From assembly GCA_025929005.1 (NCBI GenBank), contig JAICND010000140.1:1-5107 (forward strand): a DNA stretch of 5,107 nt, in the 5' to 3' direction. Made by a program: the position numbers and the translations under genes. Below are positions 1 to 5,107 of the stretch, piece after piece; the stretch's first letter is position 1, and every line of letters begins with the position of its first letter. Source of the stretch: Acidimicrobiia bacterium (GTDB taxonomy: Bacteria; Actinomycetota; Acidimicrobiia; Spongiisociales; ZC4RG35). The notes beneath the pieces are model-generated. The model did not search any database, was not told where the DNA came from, and worked only from the letters and a program-made list of their open reading frames with translations.

Positions 1-281
1 ACGGTGACTTCAACCTGCGTCGGGCCGAATACCTGGCCGACGGGCGGCCGCTCGAAGATGAGTGCCCCTGTCACACCTGCCGCCACCACCACCGCGCCTA
101 TCTCCGTCATCTTCTCGTCAACAACGAGCTGGCCGGGTTTCGCCTCTTGTCCATCCACAATCTGACTTACACGATGAACCTGCTGCGGGGAATTCGGCAA
201 GCGATCACAACGGGTGAAGTCGCCAGCCACCTCGCCGGAATCAGAGCCCGTCGTCTGTCGGTGCCGTCTCCAAGCGACTAA
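1..281 (+). CDS. tgt: Queuine/preQ1 tRNA-guanine transglycosylase, C-terminal part (5' end outside window)
   Basis: The gene enters from the left edge; about 92 codons remain, read in the frame starting at base 3 and ending at TAA 279-281. The family exchanges guanine 34 of tRNAs with GUN anticodons for preQ1, a step of queuosine synthesis in the cytoplasm. The fragment holds the hallmark zinc site: ECPCHTC at bases 60-80 gives a Cys-x-Cys-x2-Cys triad, and the fourth ligand is the His of SIHNL at 156-158. That His lies 31 residues after the first Cys, the same spacing as in E. coli Tgt (Cys302 to His333). The following LLRGIRQAITTGE segment matches the usual end of the family. The catalytic Asp residues lie upstream and cannot be checked. 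It is followed after 38 bases by yajC, the neighbour it also has in proteobacteria. Archaeal-type TGT is unlikely given the short C-terminus with no PUA domain. Confidence 0.95.
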   Translation, partial: GDFNLRRAEYLADGRPLEDECPCHTCRHHHRAYLRHLLVNNELAGFRLLSIHNLTYTMNLLRGIRQAITTGEVASHLAGIRARRLSVPSPSD

Positions 282-307
282 CGTCGCGCCTCGTCAACTC
301 GGCCTGT

Positions 308-312
308 GAGGT
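308..312 (+). promoter_or_regulatory. Ribosome binding site supporting the TTG start of yajC
   Basis: GAGGT lies 7 bases upstream of TTG 320. It matters because yajC has no ATG start upstream of its membrane helix, so this site decides the non-canonical start. The rest of the 38-base gap after tgt shows no convincing hairpin or promoter, which fits read-through transcription from tgt. Confidence 0.6.
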
Positions 313-319
313 CTTTCTC

Positions 320-619
320 TTGAATCCCCTACTTTTGACGACCGCTGCCCCCGCCTCATCGGGGCTCTCATCATTGATATTTCTCGGGGTCATGGTGGCG
401 GTTTTTTATCTTCTGATACTGCGCCCACAGCGCAAGCGTATGAGGGCTCAACAAGAGTTGACGTCGACTCTGCAGCTGGGTGATCGGGTCCAGACCATCG
501 GCGGGATCCAGGGTGTCATCAGGGCGCTCGACGACGACGCCGTCGTTATCGAGGTGGAGCAAGGCAGGTTGCGAGTCGTGCGTAGGGCGATCGCCAACCG
601 GGTCACCGACAAGGCCTAG
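320..619 (+). CDS. yajC: YajC, small membrane subunit of the Sec accessory complex
   Basis: This 99-residue protein has the standard YajC build. A short N-terminus is followed by one hydrophobic helix at about residues 16-34, then the conserved RPQRKRM stop-transfer motif (35-41), and a small cytoplasmic domain with GDRVQTIGGIQGVI (54-67) and a beta-rich stretch up to residue 95. YajC associates with SecD and SecF at the SecYEG translocase; its exact role is not settled and it is dispensable in E. coli. The TTG start at 320 is preferred because a GAGGT Shine-Dalgarno sequence (308-312) stands 7 bases before it, no ATG, GTG or TTG occurs in frame between the tgt stop and 320, and the first internal Met (residue 25) lies inside the membrane helix. 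It is followed by secD after 3 bases, so co-transcription and translational coupling are likely. Confidence 0.95.
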   Translation: MNPLLLTTAAPASSGLSSLIFLGVMVAVFYLLILRPQRKRMRAQQELTSTLQLGDRVQTIGGIQGVIRALDDDAVVIEVEQGRLRVVRRAIANRVTDKA

Positions 620-622
620 ACG

Positions 623-2182
623 TTGCGCCGTCGCCTGATCGGTCTTGGCATCGTCTTGATGCTGTCCTGGGGCGGTCTGGCGCTGGTCCTGACCCAAGGC
701 ATCCTTCCCAAGCTCGGCCTCGACCTGTCTGGTGGGACTTCGGTAGTCCTAACTGCCCCGGCCGGCACCGACCCCGAGGTCCTCGAACAGGCCGTCGAGA
801 TCATGCGGCGGCGAATAGAAGACGTGGGTGGTGTCCAGGAGCCTGAGATCACTATCTCGGGTGCCAACACGGTCCTGGTTCAGCTGCCCGGGGTGGAAGA
901 CGAGCAGAGGGCGCTCGATGCCATCGGCCAAACCGGTCAGCTCTCCTTTCGACCGGTGCTCGACGCCATCCTCGGCGACCTCGGCCCGCTGGTAACGACC
1001 ACAACCACTTCGGCTCCGCTCACAACAACCACTACGACTGGCACCGGTTCGACGACTTCAACGACCTCGGCGACAACTACCTCGACTCCCCCCACCACTA
1101 CGACTGCCCCCACCACACCGACCACGCTGCCACCGAATATCAATCCGCTGACCGGTCTCACCATCGTCGATGACCCCACCCAGGAGGCCTACCTCCCTTC
1201 GACGGGGGGATGTGCCAGCTCCGGGCTGGGGGTCGTGTTCCCCGAAGTACTCCAGGTGGGCCCCGCGGCCCTGTTGGGAGAAGACGTGGCCGATGCGATT
1301 CCGGGATTCGACCCCAATCAGGCCCAGTGGGTCATCGGTCTCGAGCTCACCTCGGCCGGAGCCAACAAATTCGCCCTCGTCACTGGCGCCGCCGCTCAGC
1401 AGCCATTGGGCAGTCCGCAACGGTGCATCGCCATCGTGCTTGATGGAGAAGTGGTGGCGGCCCCTTCGGTTTCCGCTGATGTCGGACCTGAAGGCATCGT
1501 CGGCGGCAGCGCTCAGATCACCTTTGGTAACACCCCTGCCGATGAGGAAGAAGCTCGTGACACGGCAGCTCTCCTCCGCTACGGGTCCCTCCCGGTGAGC
1601 TTCGAGCGTTCGCAGGTGCAGAAGGTTTCAGCCACCCTCGGAGCTGATTCGTTGCGGGCCGGGGTCATCGCCGGCTTGATCGGGCTCGCCCTCGTCTGCA
1701 TTCTCCTGATCGGTTATTTCCGGGCGATGGGAGTGGTCGCAGTGATCGGTCTGACAGTGTTTGCTGCACTCTTGATCATCGTGTTCTCTCTCTTGGGCCG
1801 CCTTCAGGGCCTCACCCTCACACTCGCAGGCGTAACCGGGGTGATCATCTCGGTTGGCATCACCGCTGACTCCTACATCGTCTATTTCGAAAGAGTCAAA
1901 GAAGAGATCCGCAAGGGGCGTTCGGTGCGGTCGGCGGTTGAGGAAGGTTTTCGCAAGTCTTTCCGGACCATTCTCACCGCTGATGCAGTGTCTCTGATCG
2001 GGGCGACTCTCCTCTGGTTCCTGTCAGTAGGGGCGGTGAAGGGCTTCGCACTCTCGCTGGGAATCGCCACGGTGCTCGATGTAGTGATTGCCCGTGCCTT
2101 CACCCGCCGGGCTAACTGGGTGATCGCCCACACGGGCCTTGGCGATCGTGGCTGGTTCTCTATCAAGGCGGCGTCGGAATGA
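623..2182 (+). CDS. secD: Protein translocase subunit SecD
   Basis: SecD pairs with SecF and uses the proton-motive force to pull exported proteins out of the SecYEG channel. The 519 residues show TM1 (about 4-25), the signature LGLDLSGGTSVVL (31-43), a large extracytoplasmic P1 region (about 44-340, containing IVLDGEVVAAPSV at 271-283 and LLRYGSLPVSFE at 317-328), and five C-terminal membrane segments (about 346-500). The TM4 motif VGITADSYIVYFER (411-424) keeps the Asp (416) equivalent to proton-relay Asp340 of Thermus SecDF; it has the actinobacterial ADS form instead of DAN. A Thr-rich insert (residues 125-168) interrupts P1. The length lies between minimal forms and the 615 residues of E. 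coli SecD. The TTG start has an AAGG Shine-Dalgarno 8 bases upstream; the first Met (13) lies inside TM1, so starting there would break the anchor. The gene overlaps secF by 4 bases. Confidence 0.97.
   Translation: MRRRLIGLGIVLMLSWGGLALVLTQGILPKLGLDLSGGTSVVLTAPAGTDPEVLEQAVEIMRRRIEDVGGVQEPEITISGANTVLVQLPGVEDEQRALDAIGQTGQLSFRPVLDAILGDLGPLVTTTTTSAPLTTTTTTGTGSTTSTTSATTTSTPPTTTTAPTTPTTLPPNINPLTGLTIVDDPTQEAYLPSTGGCASSGLGVVFPEVLQVGPAALLGEDVADAIPGFDPNQAQWVIGLELTSAGANKFALVTGAAAQQPLGSPQRCIAIVLDGEVVAAPSVSADVGPEGIVGGSAQITFGNTPADEEEARDTAALLRYGSLPVSFERSQVQKVSATLGADSLRAGVIAGLIGLALVCILLIGYFRAMGVVAVIGLTVFAALLIIVFSLLGRLQGLTLTLAGVTGVIISVGITADSYIVYFERVKEEIRKGRSVRSAVEEGFRKSFRTILTADAVSLIGATLLWFLSVGAVKGFALSLGIATVLDVVIARAFTRRANWVIAHTGLGDRGWFSIKAASE
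995..1126 (+). repeat. Thr-rich low-complexity insert encoded within secD (residues 125-168)
   Basis: Of 44 residues, 28 are Thr, and most of the rest are Ser, Pro, Ala or Gly. Runs of five and six Thr occur. All four Thr codons (ACA, ACC, ACG, ACT) are mixed, so this is not a simple DNA tandem repeat; the composition appears to be kept at the protein level. The segment sits in the extracytoplasmic P1 region between the early P1 fold and the C-terminal P1 part, and probably forms a flexible linker. The opposite strand reads as a Val-rich open frame, which is only a shadow of it. Confidence 0.9.
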
Positions 2183-3228
2183 GCCGGCTGCGTGATTTTC
2201 TGCGGGGCGAAACCAACTTCGACTTTGTCGGTCGACGACGGCAATGGTTCCGGATATCAGCCGCCGCTCTGATTGTTTCGCTCGCCGCCCTATTGATCCG
2301 CGATCTCAACCTCGGTATCGAGTTCCAGGGCGGAGTCACCATCACGGCGAGCAATCCCAACGGCGCCAGGGTGGAGGATCTGCGCGATATAACTCGGCAG
2401 GCGGGCATCACCGACGCCGTCATCCAGTTGGTCGACGATGGACAGACCATCAGGCTTCAGGCACCTGCCCTCGAGCAGGCCCGACAGGACCAACTGGTGG
2501 ACGAGGTCGCTTCAGCGACGGGTGCCAGTCGCGCCGAGATTTCGGTAGATGCGGTGGGCCCTAGCTTCGGAGCCCTCATCTTCCGTCAATCGATCATCGC
2601 CCTGGTTGTGTTCCTGGGAGCGGTCATGTTGTTCATGACGTGGCGGCTGGAGTGGAAGATGGCCGCGGCCGGAATCGTCTCTCTCCTTCACGACCTGGTC
2701 ATCACTGTGGGGGTCTACGCAATTACCGGATTCGAGGTGACGCCAGCGACCGTGGTGGCGGCTCTCACCATTCTCGGGTACTCCCTCTACGACACGGTGG
2801 TCGTGTTCGACAAGATCGACGAGCATGTCGCTGACTACGGCGACCGGATGACCTACACGGCTATCGCCAACCGCGCCACCAATCAGATCATGCCCCGTTC
2901 GGTCATCACGGCTCTCACTTCTCTGCTCCCGGTTGGTTCCATCCTCTTTGTTGGCTCCTTCATTTTCGGTGCCTCGAGTCTGCGCGACTTCGCGCTCGCC
3001 CTCTTTGTGGGAATCGCCGTCGGGACCTACTCGTCGGTGTGTGTCGCCACCCCGCTGCTGGCTACCTGGAAGGAGAGGGAAGACGATTGGATCAGCCGGC
3101 GACGCAGATTGGAGTCGAAGGGCCAGGCGGTTACCGCCGCTCCGACTGCAAGGACCGTCACCGAGCCTGCCATCCCCGTGCGGGGAACCGGGGCCACCCC
3201 TCGGCCCCCCAAGAAGCGACGTCGCTGA
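2179..3228 (+). CDS. secF: Protein translocase subunit SecF
   Basis: SecF is the partner of SecD in the proton-driven export motor. The 349 residues contain FDFVGRRRQWF (14-24) before TM1 (about 25-40), the signature LNLGIEFQGG (43-52), a periplasmic P4 domain (about 53-133), and five further membrane segments up to about residue 296. Motif GYSLYDTVVVFDKIDE (200-215) holds Asp205, and NQIMPRSVITALTSL (235-249) holds Arg240. These match Asp637 and Arg671 of Thermus SecDF, both needed for proton coupling. LRDFALALFVGIAVGTYSS (268-286) is the usual last-helix motif. The cytoplasmic tail (297-349) is basic and Pro-rich and ends in PPKKRRR, a style common in actinobacterial SecF. ATG 2179 overlaps the secD stop as ATGA, with AAGGCGG (2165-2171) 7 bases upstream, so translation is probably coupled to secD, which would support balanced subunit amounts. 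Confidence 0.97.
   Translation: MSRLRDFLRGETNFDFVGRRRQWFRISAAALIVSLAALLIRDLNLGIEFQGGVTITASNPNGARVEDLRDITRQAGITDAVIQLVDDGQTIRLQAPALEQARQDQLVDEVASATGASRAEISVDAVGPSFGALIFRQSIIALVVFLGAVMLFMTWRLEWKMAAAGIVSLLHDLVITVGVYAITGFEVTPATVVAALTILGYSLYDTVVVFDKIDEHVADYGDRMTYTAIANRATNQIMPRSVITALTSLLPVGSILFVGSFIFGASSLRDFALALFVGIAVGTYSSVCVATPLLATWKEREDDWISRRRRLESKGQAVTAAPTARTVTEPAIPVRGTGATPRPPKKRRR
3215..3226. repeat. 12-base perfect palindrome at the 3' end of secF
   Basis: AGCGACGTCGCT is its own reverse complement and covers the last Arg codons and the first base of the secF stop codon. It lies at the edge of the possible -35 element of apt, so a dimeric regulator could in principle bind there. As an RNA hairpin it is weak: four paired bases with a four-base loop. 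It may simply result from basic-residue codon choice. Confidence 0.35.
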
Positions 3229-3254
3229 GCCGGGTCCGACCGGGCAGGTAGACT
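3225..3254 (+). promoter_or_regulatory. Possible promoter for a leaderless apt(-rel) transcript
   Basis: TAGACT (3249-3254) fits the actinobacterial -10 consensus TANNNT. CTGAGC (3225-3230) matches TTGACA at four of six positions, with an 18-base spacer. The -10 ends exactly 6 bases before GTG 3261, the spacing expected if transcription starts at the first base of the start codon. No good Shine-Dalgarno stands at the usual distance (the nearest, CAGG, ends 12 bases upstream), which agrees with a leaderless mRNA. Leaderless genes are common in actinobacteria. This is sequence inference only; a short degenerate -10 arises easily by chance. Confidence 0.4.
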
Positions 3255-3260
3255 TTTTCT

Positions 3261-3776
3261 GTGGATCTCGCATCGTTGGTTCGCGACGTGCCCGACTTCC
3301 CTGAACCCGGCATCGTCTTCAAGGACATCACGCCGGTTCTGGGCGATCCGGTTGCATTCAACACGCTCATAGCGGCCCTGGCCGAAAAGTACGAAGACCA
3401 ACGGATCAGCAAGGTTGCTGGAATCGAAGCCAGGGGATTCACCCTTGCGGCTCCGGTTGCCCGGACCCTGGAAGCCGGGTTCGTGCCCCTCCGCAAACCC
3501 GGCAAGCTCCCCTGGCAGACGATGCGTCAGAACTACAGCCTCGAATACGGCACCGATGCCTTGGAGATGCACATTGACGCGGTGGAACCAGGCGAACGGG
3601 TCCTGATCGTCGACGATGTGATCGCAACCGGTGGCACCGCCTTTGCCGCGGTCGAACTGTTACGACGGGCGCAAGCCGAAGTAGTTGGGGTAGTGGTATT
3701 CATAGAGTTGGGCTTCCTCAACGGCAAGGCAACTCTCGAAGGTGTGCCCTTCCATGCCCTCGTCCGTTTCGACTGA
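3261..3776 (+). CDS. apt: Adenine phosphoribosyltransferase
   Basis: This cytoplasmic purine-salvage enzyme converts adenine and PRPP to AMP and pyrophosphate. The 171 residues match the family's usual length of about 170-180. Conserved blocks in order are VPDFPEPGIVFKDITPVL (10-27), IEARGF (55-60), the RKPGKLP loop (78-84), and the PRPP-binding motif VLIVDDVIATGGT (114-126) with its paired Asp and the TGGT phosphate loop. The start is GTG 3261, because the conserved N-terminal block begins only 10 residues in and no earlier in-frame start is needed. It lacks a clear Shine-Dalgarno but has a candidate -10 placed for leaderless expression. It sits 32 bases after secF, and rel begins inside its last codons. 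The pairing with rel recurs in actinobacteria and is consistent with a link between purine nucleotide supply and (p)ppGpp. Xanthine or hypoxanthine phosphoribosyltransferase is less likely given the Apt-type N-terminal motif. Confidence 0.96.
   Translation: MDLASLVRDVPDFPEPGIVFKDITPVLGDPVAFNTLIAALAEKYEDQRISKVAGIEARGFTLAAPVARTLEAGFVPLRKPGKLPWQTMRQNYSLEYGTDALEMHIDAVEPGERVLIVDDVIATGGTAFAAVELLRRAQAEVVGVVVFIELGFLNGKATLEGVPFHALVRFD
3738..3744 (+). promoter_or_regulatory. Ribosome binding site for rel, inside the end of apt
   Basis: GAAGGTG lies 9 bases before ATG 3754 and supports that start over the in-frame GTG at 3742, which overlaps the site itself. The second purine-rich stretch at the apt stop (GAGGAG, 3775-3780) is not followed at a useful distance by any in-frame ATG, GTG or TTG. 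Confidence 0.55.
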
Positions 3777-5107
3777 GGAGACTCTCGCCACGATCCGTGA
3801 CGCCCATCGGCGTCACTTTCCCGATGCGACCGATGAGGTCATAGAGCGCGCTTACGTCGCCGCCGAGCGCGCCCACCGCGGTCAGGTTCGCAAGACCGGC
3901 GATCCTTACATCACTCACCCGGTCGCTGTCACCGAGATCCTGGCCGGTTACGGGTTGGACGCCCCCACCCTGGCGGCGGCGTTGTTGCACGACACGGTCG
4001 AAGACACCGACGTCACACTGCATCAGATCGAGGTCGAGTTCGGAAGCGAAGTGGCCCGTCTCATCGACGGTGTCACCAAGCTCGACCGTATCCAGTACTC
4101 CTCACCACAAGAGGCACAGGCCGCCACGATCCGCAAGATGGTCGTGGCGATGGCTCAAGACGTTCGGGTGTTGTTGATGAAGCTGGCCGACCGTCTTCAC
4201 AACATCCGCACGGTGGCGGCACTGCGTCCGGAGAAGCAGGAGCGGGTGGCGCGGGAGACCCTTGACGTCTATGTACCGTTGGCCCACCGGCTCGGCGTTC
4301 AGGAGATCAAGCACGAACTGGAGGATCGCTGTTTCGCCATCCTCGAACCCGGCATCTACGCGGAGATCGAAGCCAAATTGACCGAACGCTCGCCCGAGCG
4401 CGAGGTCTTCATCGAGAAAGTGGTCGCCGAACTCGCGTCGGCTTTGTCGGAGGCAGGTATCGAGGCTGATATCACCGGACGACCCAAGCACCACTACTCG
4501 ATCTACCGGAAGATGGTCGAGTCTGGTCGTCCCTTCGAAGAGATATTCGACCTCATCGGGGTTCGCATCATCACGCCAGATACCAGGAGCTGTTATGCCG
4601 CTCTCGGTCTCGTTCACTCTCGATGGATGCCGATCAGCGGTCGGTTCAAGGACTTCATCGCCATGCCCAAGTTCAACCTCTACCAGAGCTTGCACACGAC
4701 CGTGATCGGCCCGGGCGGCAAACCCCTCGAGGTTCAGATCAGAACCGAGGAGATGCACCGGCTAGCGGAGTCCGGTATCGCTGCCCACTGGAGATACAAG
4801 GAAGGGCCCGGGGCGGCCCACATCCCGTGGGTGGGCAACGTTCGTTCCCTGCTCGAGACCGAAGACCCCGAAGAGTTCCTAGCCAACCTGAAGTTCGACC
4901 TCTACCAGGACGAGGTTTTCGTGCTAACCCCGGCGGGCGACGTCAAAACGCTCCCTCGGGGGGCAACGGCGGTCGACTTTGCCTATGCGGTCCACACCGA
5001 GGTGGGCAATCGATGTGTGGGAGCGAGGGTCAACGGGCGCCTGTTGCCGCTATCGACAAGATTGGAGTCGGGTGACATCGTCGAGGTGATCACCTCCCGC
5101 GCCCTCG
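3754..5107 (+). CDS. rel: Bifunctional (p)ppGpp synthetase/hydrolase Rel, N-terminal part (3' end outside window)
   Basis: Rel transfers pyrophosphate from ATP to GDP or GTP to make (p)ppGpp during amino-acid starvation and also hydrolyses it. The 451 visible residues cover an HD hydrolase domain (about 30-180), a synthetase domain (about 220-350) and most of a TGS domain (about 387-448). Hydrolase residues are present: Arg46, His55, HDTVED (79-84), Asp146 and Asn150 in ADRLHN. The synthetase has RPKHHYSIYRKM (243-254), Asp266, Tyr310 in YQSLHTT, and Glu326 in EVQIRT. RFKD (297-300) is the RXKD form of bifunctional Rel/SpoT enzymes, as opposed to the EXDD form of synthetase-only RelA. TGS His414 in AYAVHTEVG matches the residue that contacts the tRNA CCA end in E. 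coli RelA. The helical, zinc-finger/conserved-Cys and ACT regions lie beyond the edge. ATG 3754 overlaps apt by 23 bases, which suggests coupled translation; GTG 3742 is an alternative start. Confidence 0.96.
   Translation, partial: MPSSVSTEETLATIRDAHRRHFPDATDEVIERAYVAAERAHRGQVRKTGDPYITHPVAVTEILAGYGLDAPTLAAALLHDTVEDTDVTLHQIEVEFGSEVARLIDGVTKLDRIQYSSPQEAQAATIRKMVVAMAQDVRVLLMKLADRLHNIRTVAALRPEKQERVARETLDVYVPLAHRLGVQEIKHELEDRCFAILEPGIYAEIEAKLTERSPEREVFIEKVVAELASALSEAGIEADITGRPKHHYSIYRKMVESGRPFEEIFDLIGVRIITPDTRSCYAALGLVHSRWMPISGRFKDFIAMPKFNLYQSLHTTVIGPGGKPLEVQIRTEEMHRLAESGIAAHWRYKEGPGAAHIPWVGNVRSLLETEDPEEFLANLKFDLYQDEVFVLTPAGDVKTLPRGATAVDFAYAVHTEVGNRCVGARVNGRLLPLSTRLESGDIVEVITSRAL

Noticed and set aside
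937..1179. Val-rich open frame on the - strand
   Set aside because: It is the antisense reading of the Thr-rich insert of SecD; ACN codons read as NGT/GTN-type codons on the other strand.
3229..3260. Possible rho-independent terminator between secF and apt (T-run at 3254-3258)
   Set aside because: The sequence before the T-run does not fold into a stable GC stem: CCGGG occurs as a direct repeat, not an inverted one, and the only GGTC/GACC pair has a one-base loop. The T-run fits better as promoter-proximal sequence.
2512..3273. 253-codon open frame on the - strand opposite secF
   Set aside because: It is antisense to a confidently identified SecF, is rich in Gly, Arg, Asp and His without a recognisable fold, and is typical of shadow frames in GC-rich DNA.
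3775..3780. GAGGAG just at the apt stop as the rel ribosome binding site
   Set aside because: No ATG, GTG or TTG in the rel frame follows at a usable distance; the GTG at 3797 is in another frame that soon ends. The bases read as Glu-Glu within Rel from ATG 3754.
4102..4758. 218-codon open frame on the - strand opposite rel
   Set aside because: It lies fully antisense to conserved Rel domains and shows no family motif; it is explained by codon bias of the + strand gene.
4623..5075. 150-codon + strand open frame inside rel
   Set aside because: It is out of frame with the conserved synthetase and TGS domains and is rich in Arg, Gly and Pro; a frame shadow.
1..5107. An undescribed defence, mobile or biosynthetic system
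   Set aside because: Every base but about 75 belongs to recognised housekeeping genes with intact motifs, and there are no inserted genes, repeats arrays or compositional breaks.

Overview
This 5.1 kb window is one dense block of housekeeping genes, all on the + strand: the 3' end of tgt (tRNA-guanine transglycosylase), then yajC, secD, secF, apt, and the 5' part of a long RelA/SpoT-type rel gene that runs off the right edge. No RNA gene, insertion sequence, CRISPR array or other mobile element is visible, and no stretch above about 40 bases lacks a gene. The base composition is fairly GC-rich. The secD-secF-apt-rel order, the actinobacterial look of SecD (a TADS...YFER version of the conserved TM4 motif and a Thr/Pro-rich extracytoplasmic insert) and the basic C-terminal tail of SecF suggest Actinomycetota. 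A deep lineage such as Acidimicrobiia is plausible, but that is inference from gene order and protein style, without a database search.

Layout. Bases 1-281 encode the zinc-binding C-terminus of Tgt. After 38 bases comes yajC (320-619, TTG start). secD (623-2182, TTG start) begins 3 bases later in the same reading frame. secF (2179-3228) overlaps secD by 4 bases (ATGA). After a 32-base gap comes apt (3261-3776, GTG start). This gap carries a possible promoter whose position suggests a leaderless apt mRNA. rel (3754 onward) starts inside the end of apt.

Function. YajC, SecD and SecF form the accessory complex that helps the SecYEG channel and uses the proton gradient to complete protein export. 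The residues known to matter for proton coupling are present in SecD (Asp416) and SecF (Asp205, Arg240). Apt salvages adenine to AMP using PRPP. Rel makes and degrades (p)ppGpp, the stringent-response alarmone. Its hydrolase residues and the RFKD motif of bifunctional enzymes are intact in the visible part. Tgt inserts a queuosine precursor into tRNA.

Nothing here looks like a previously undescribed system. The points most worth a second look are the Thr-rich insert in SecD, the possible leaderless promoter of apt-rel, the in-frame single UAG between yajC and secD, and a gene order joining the tgt-yajC-secDF cluster to the secDF-apt-rel cluster.
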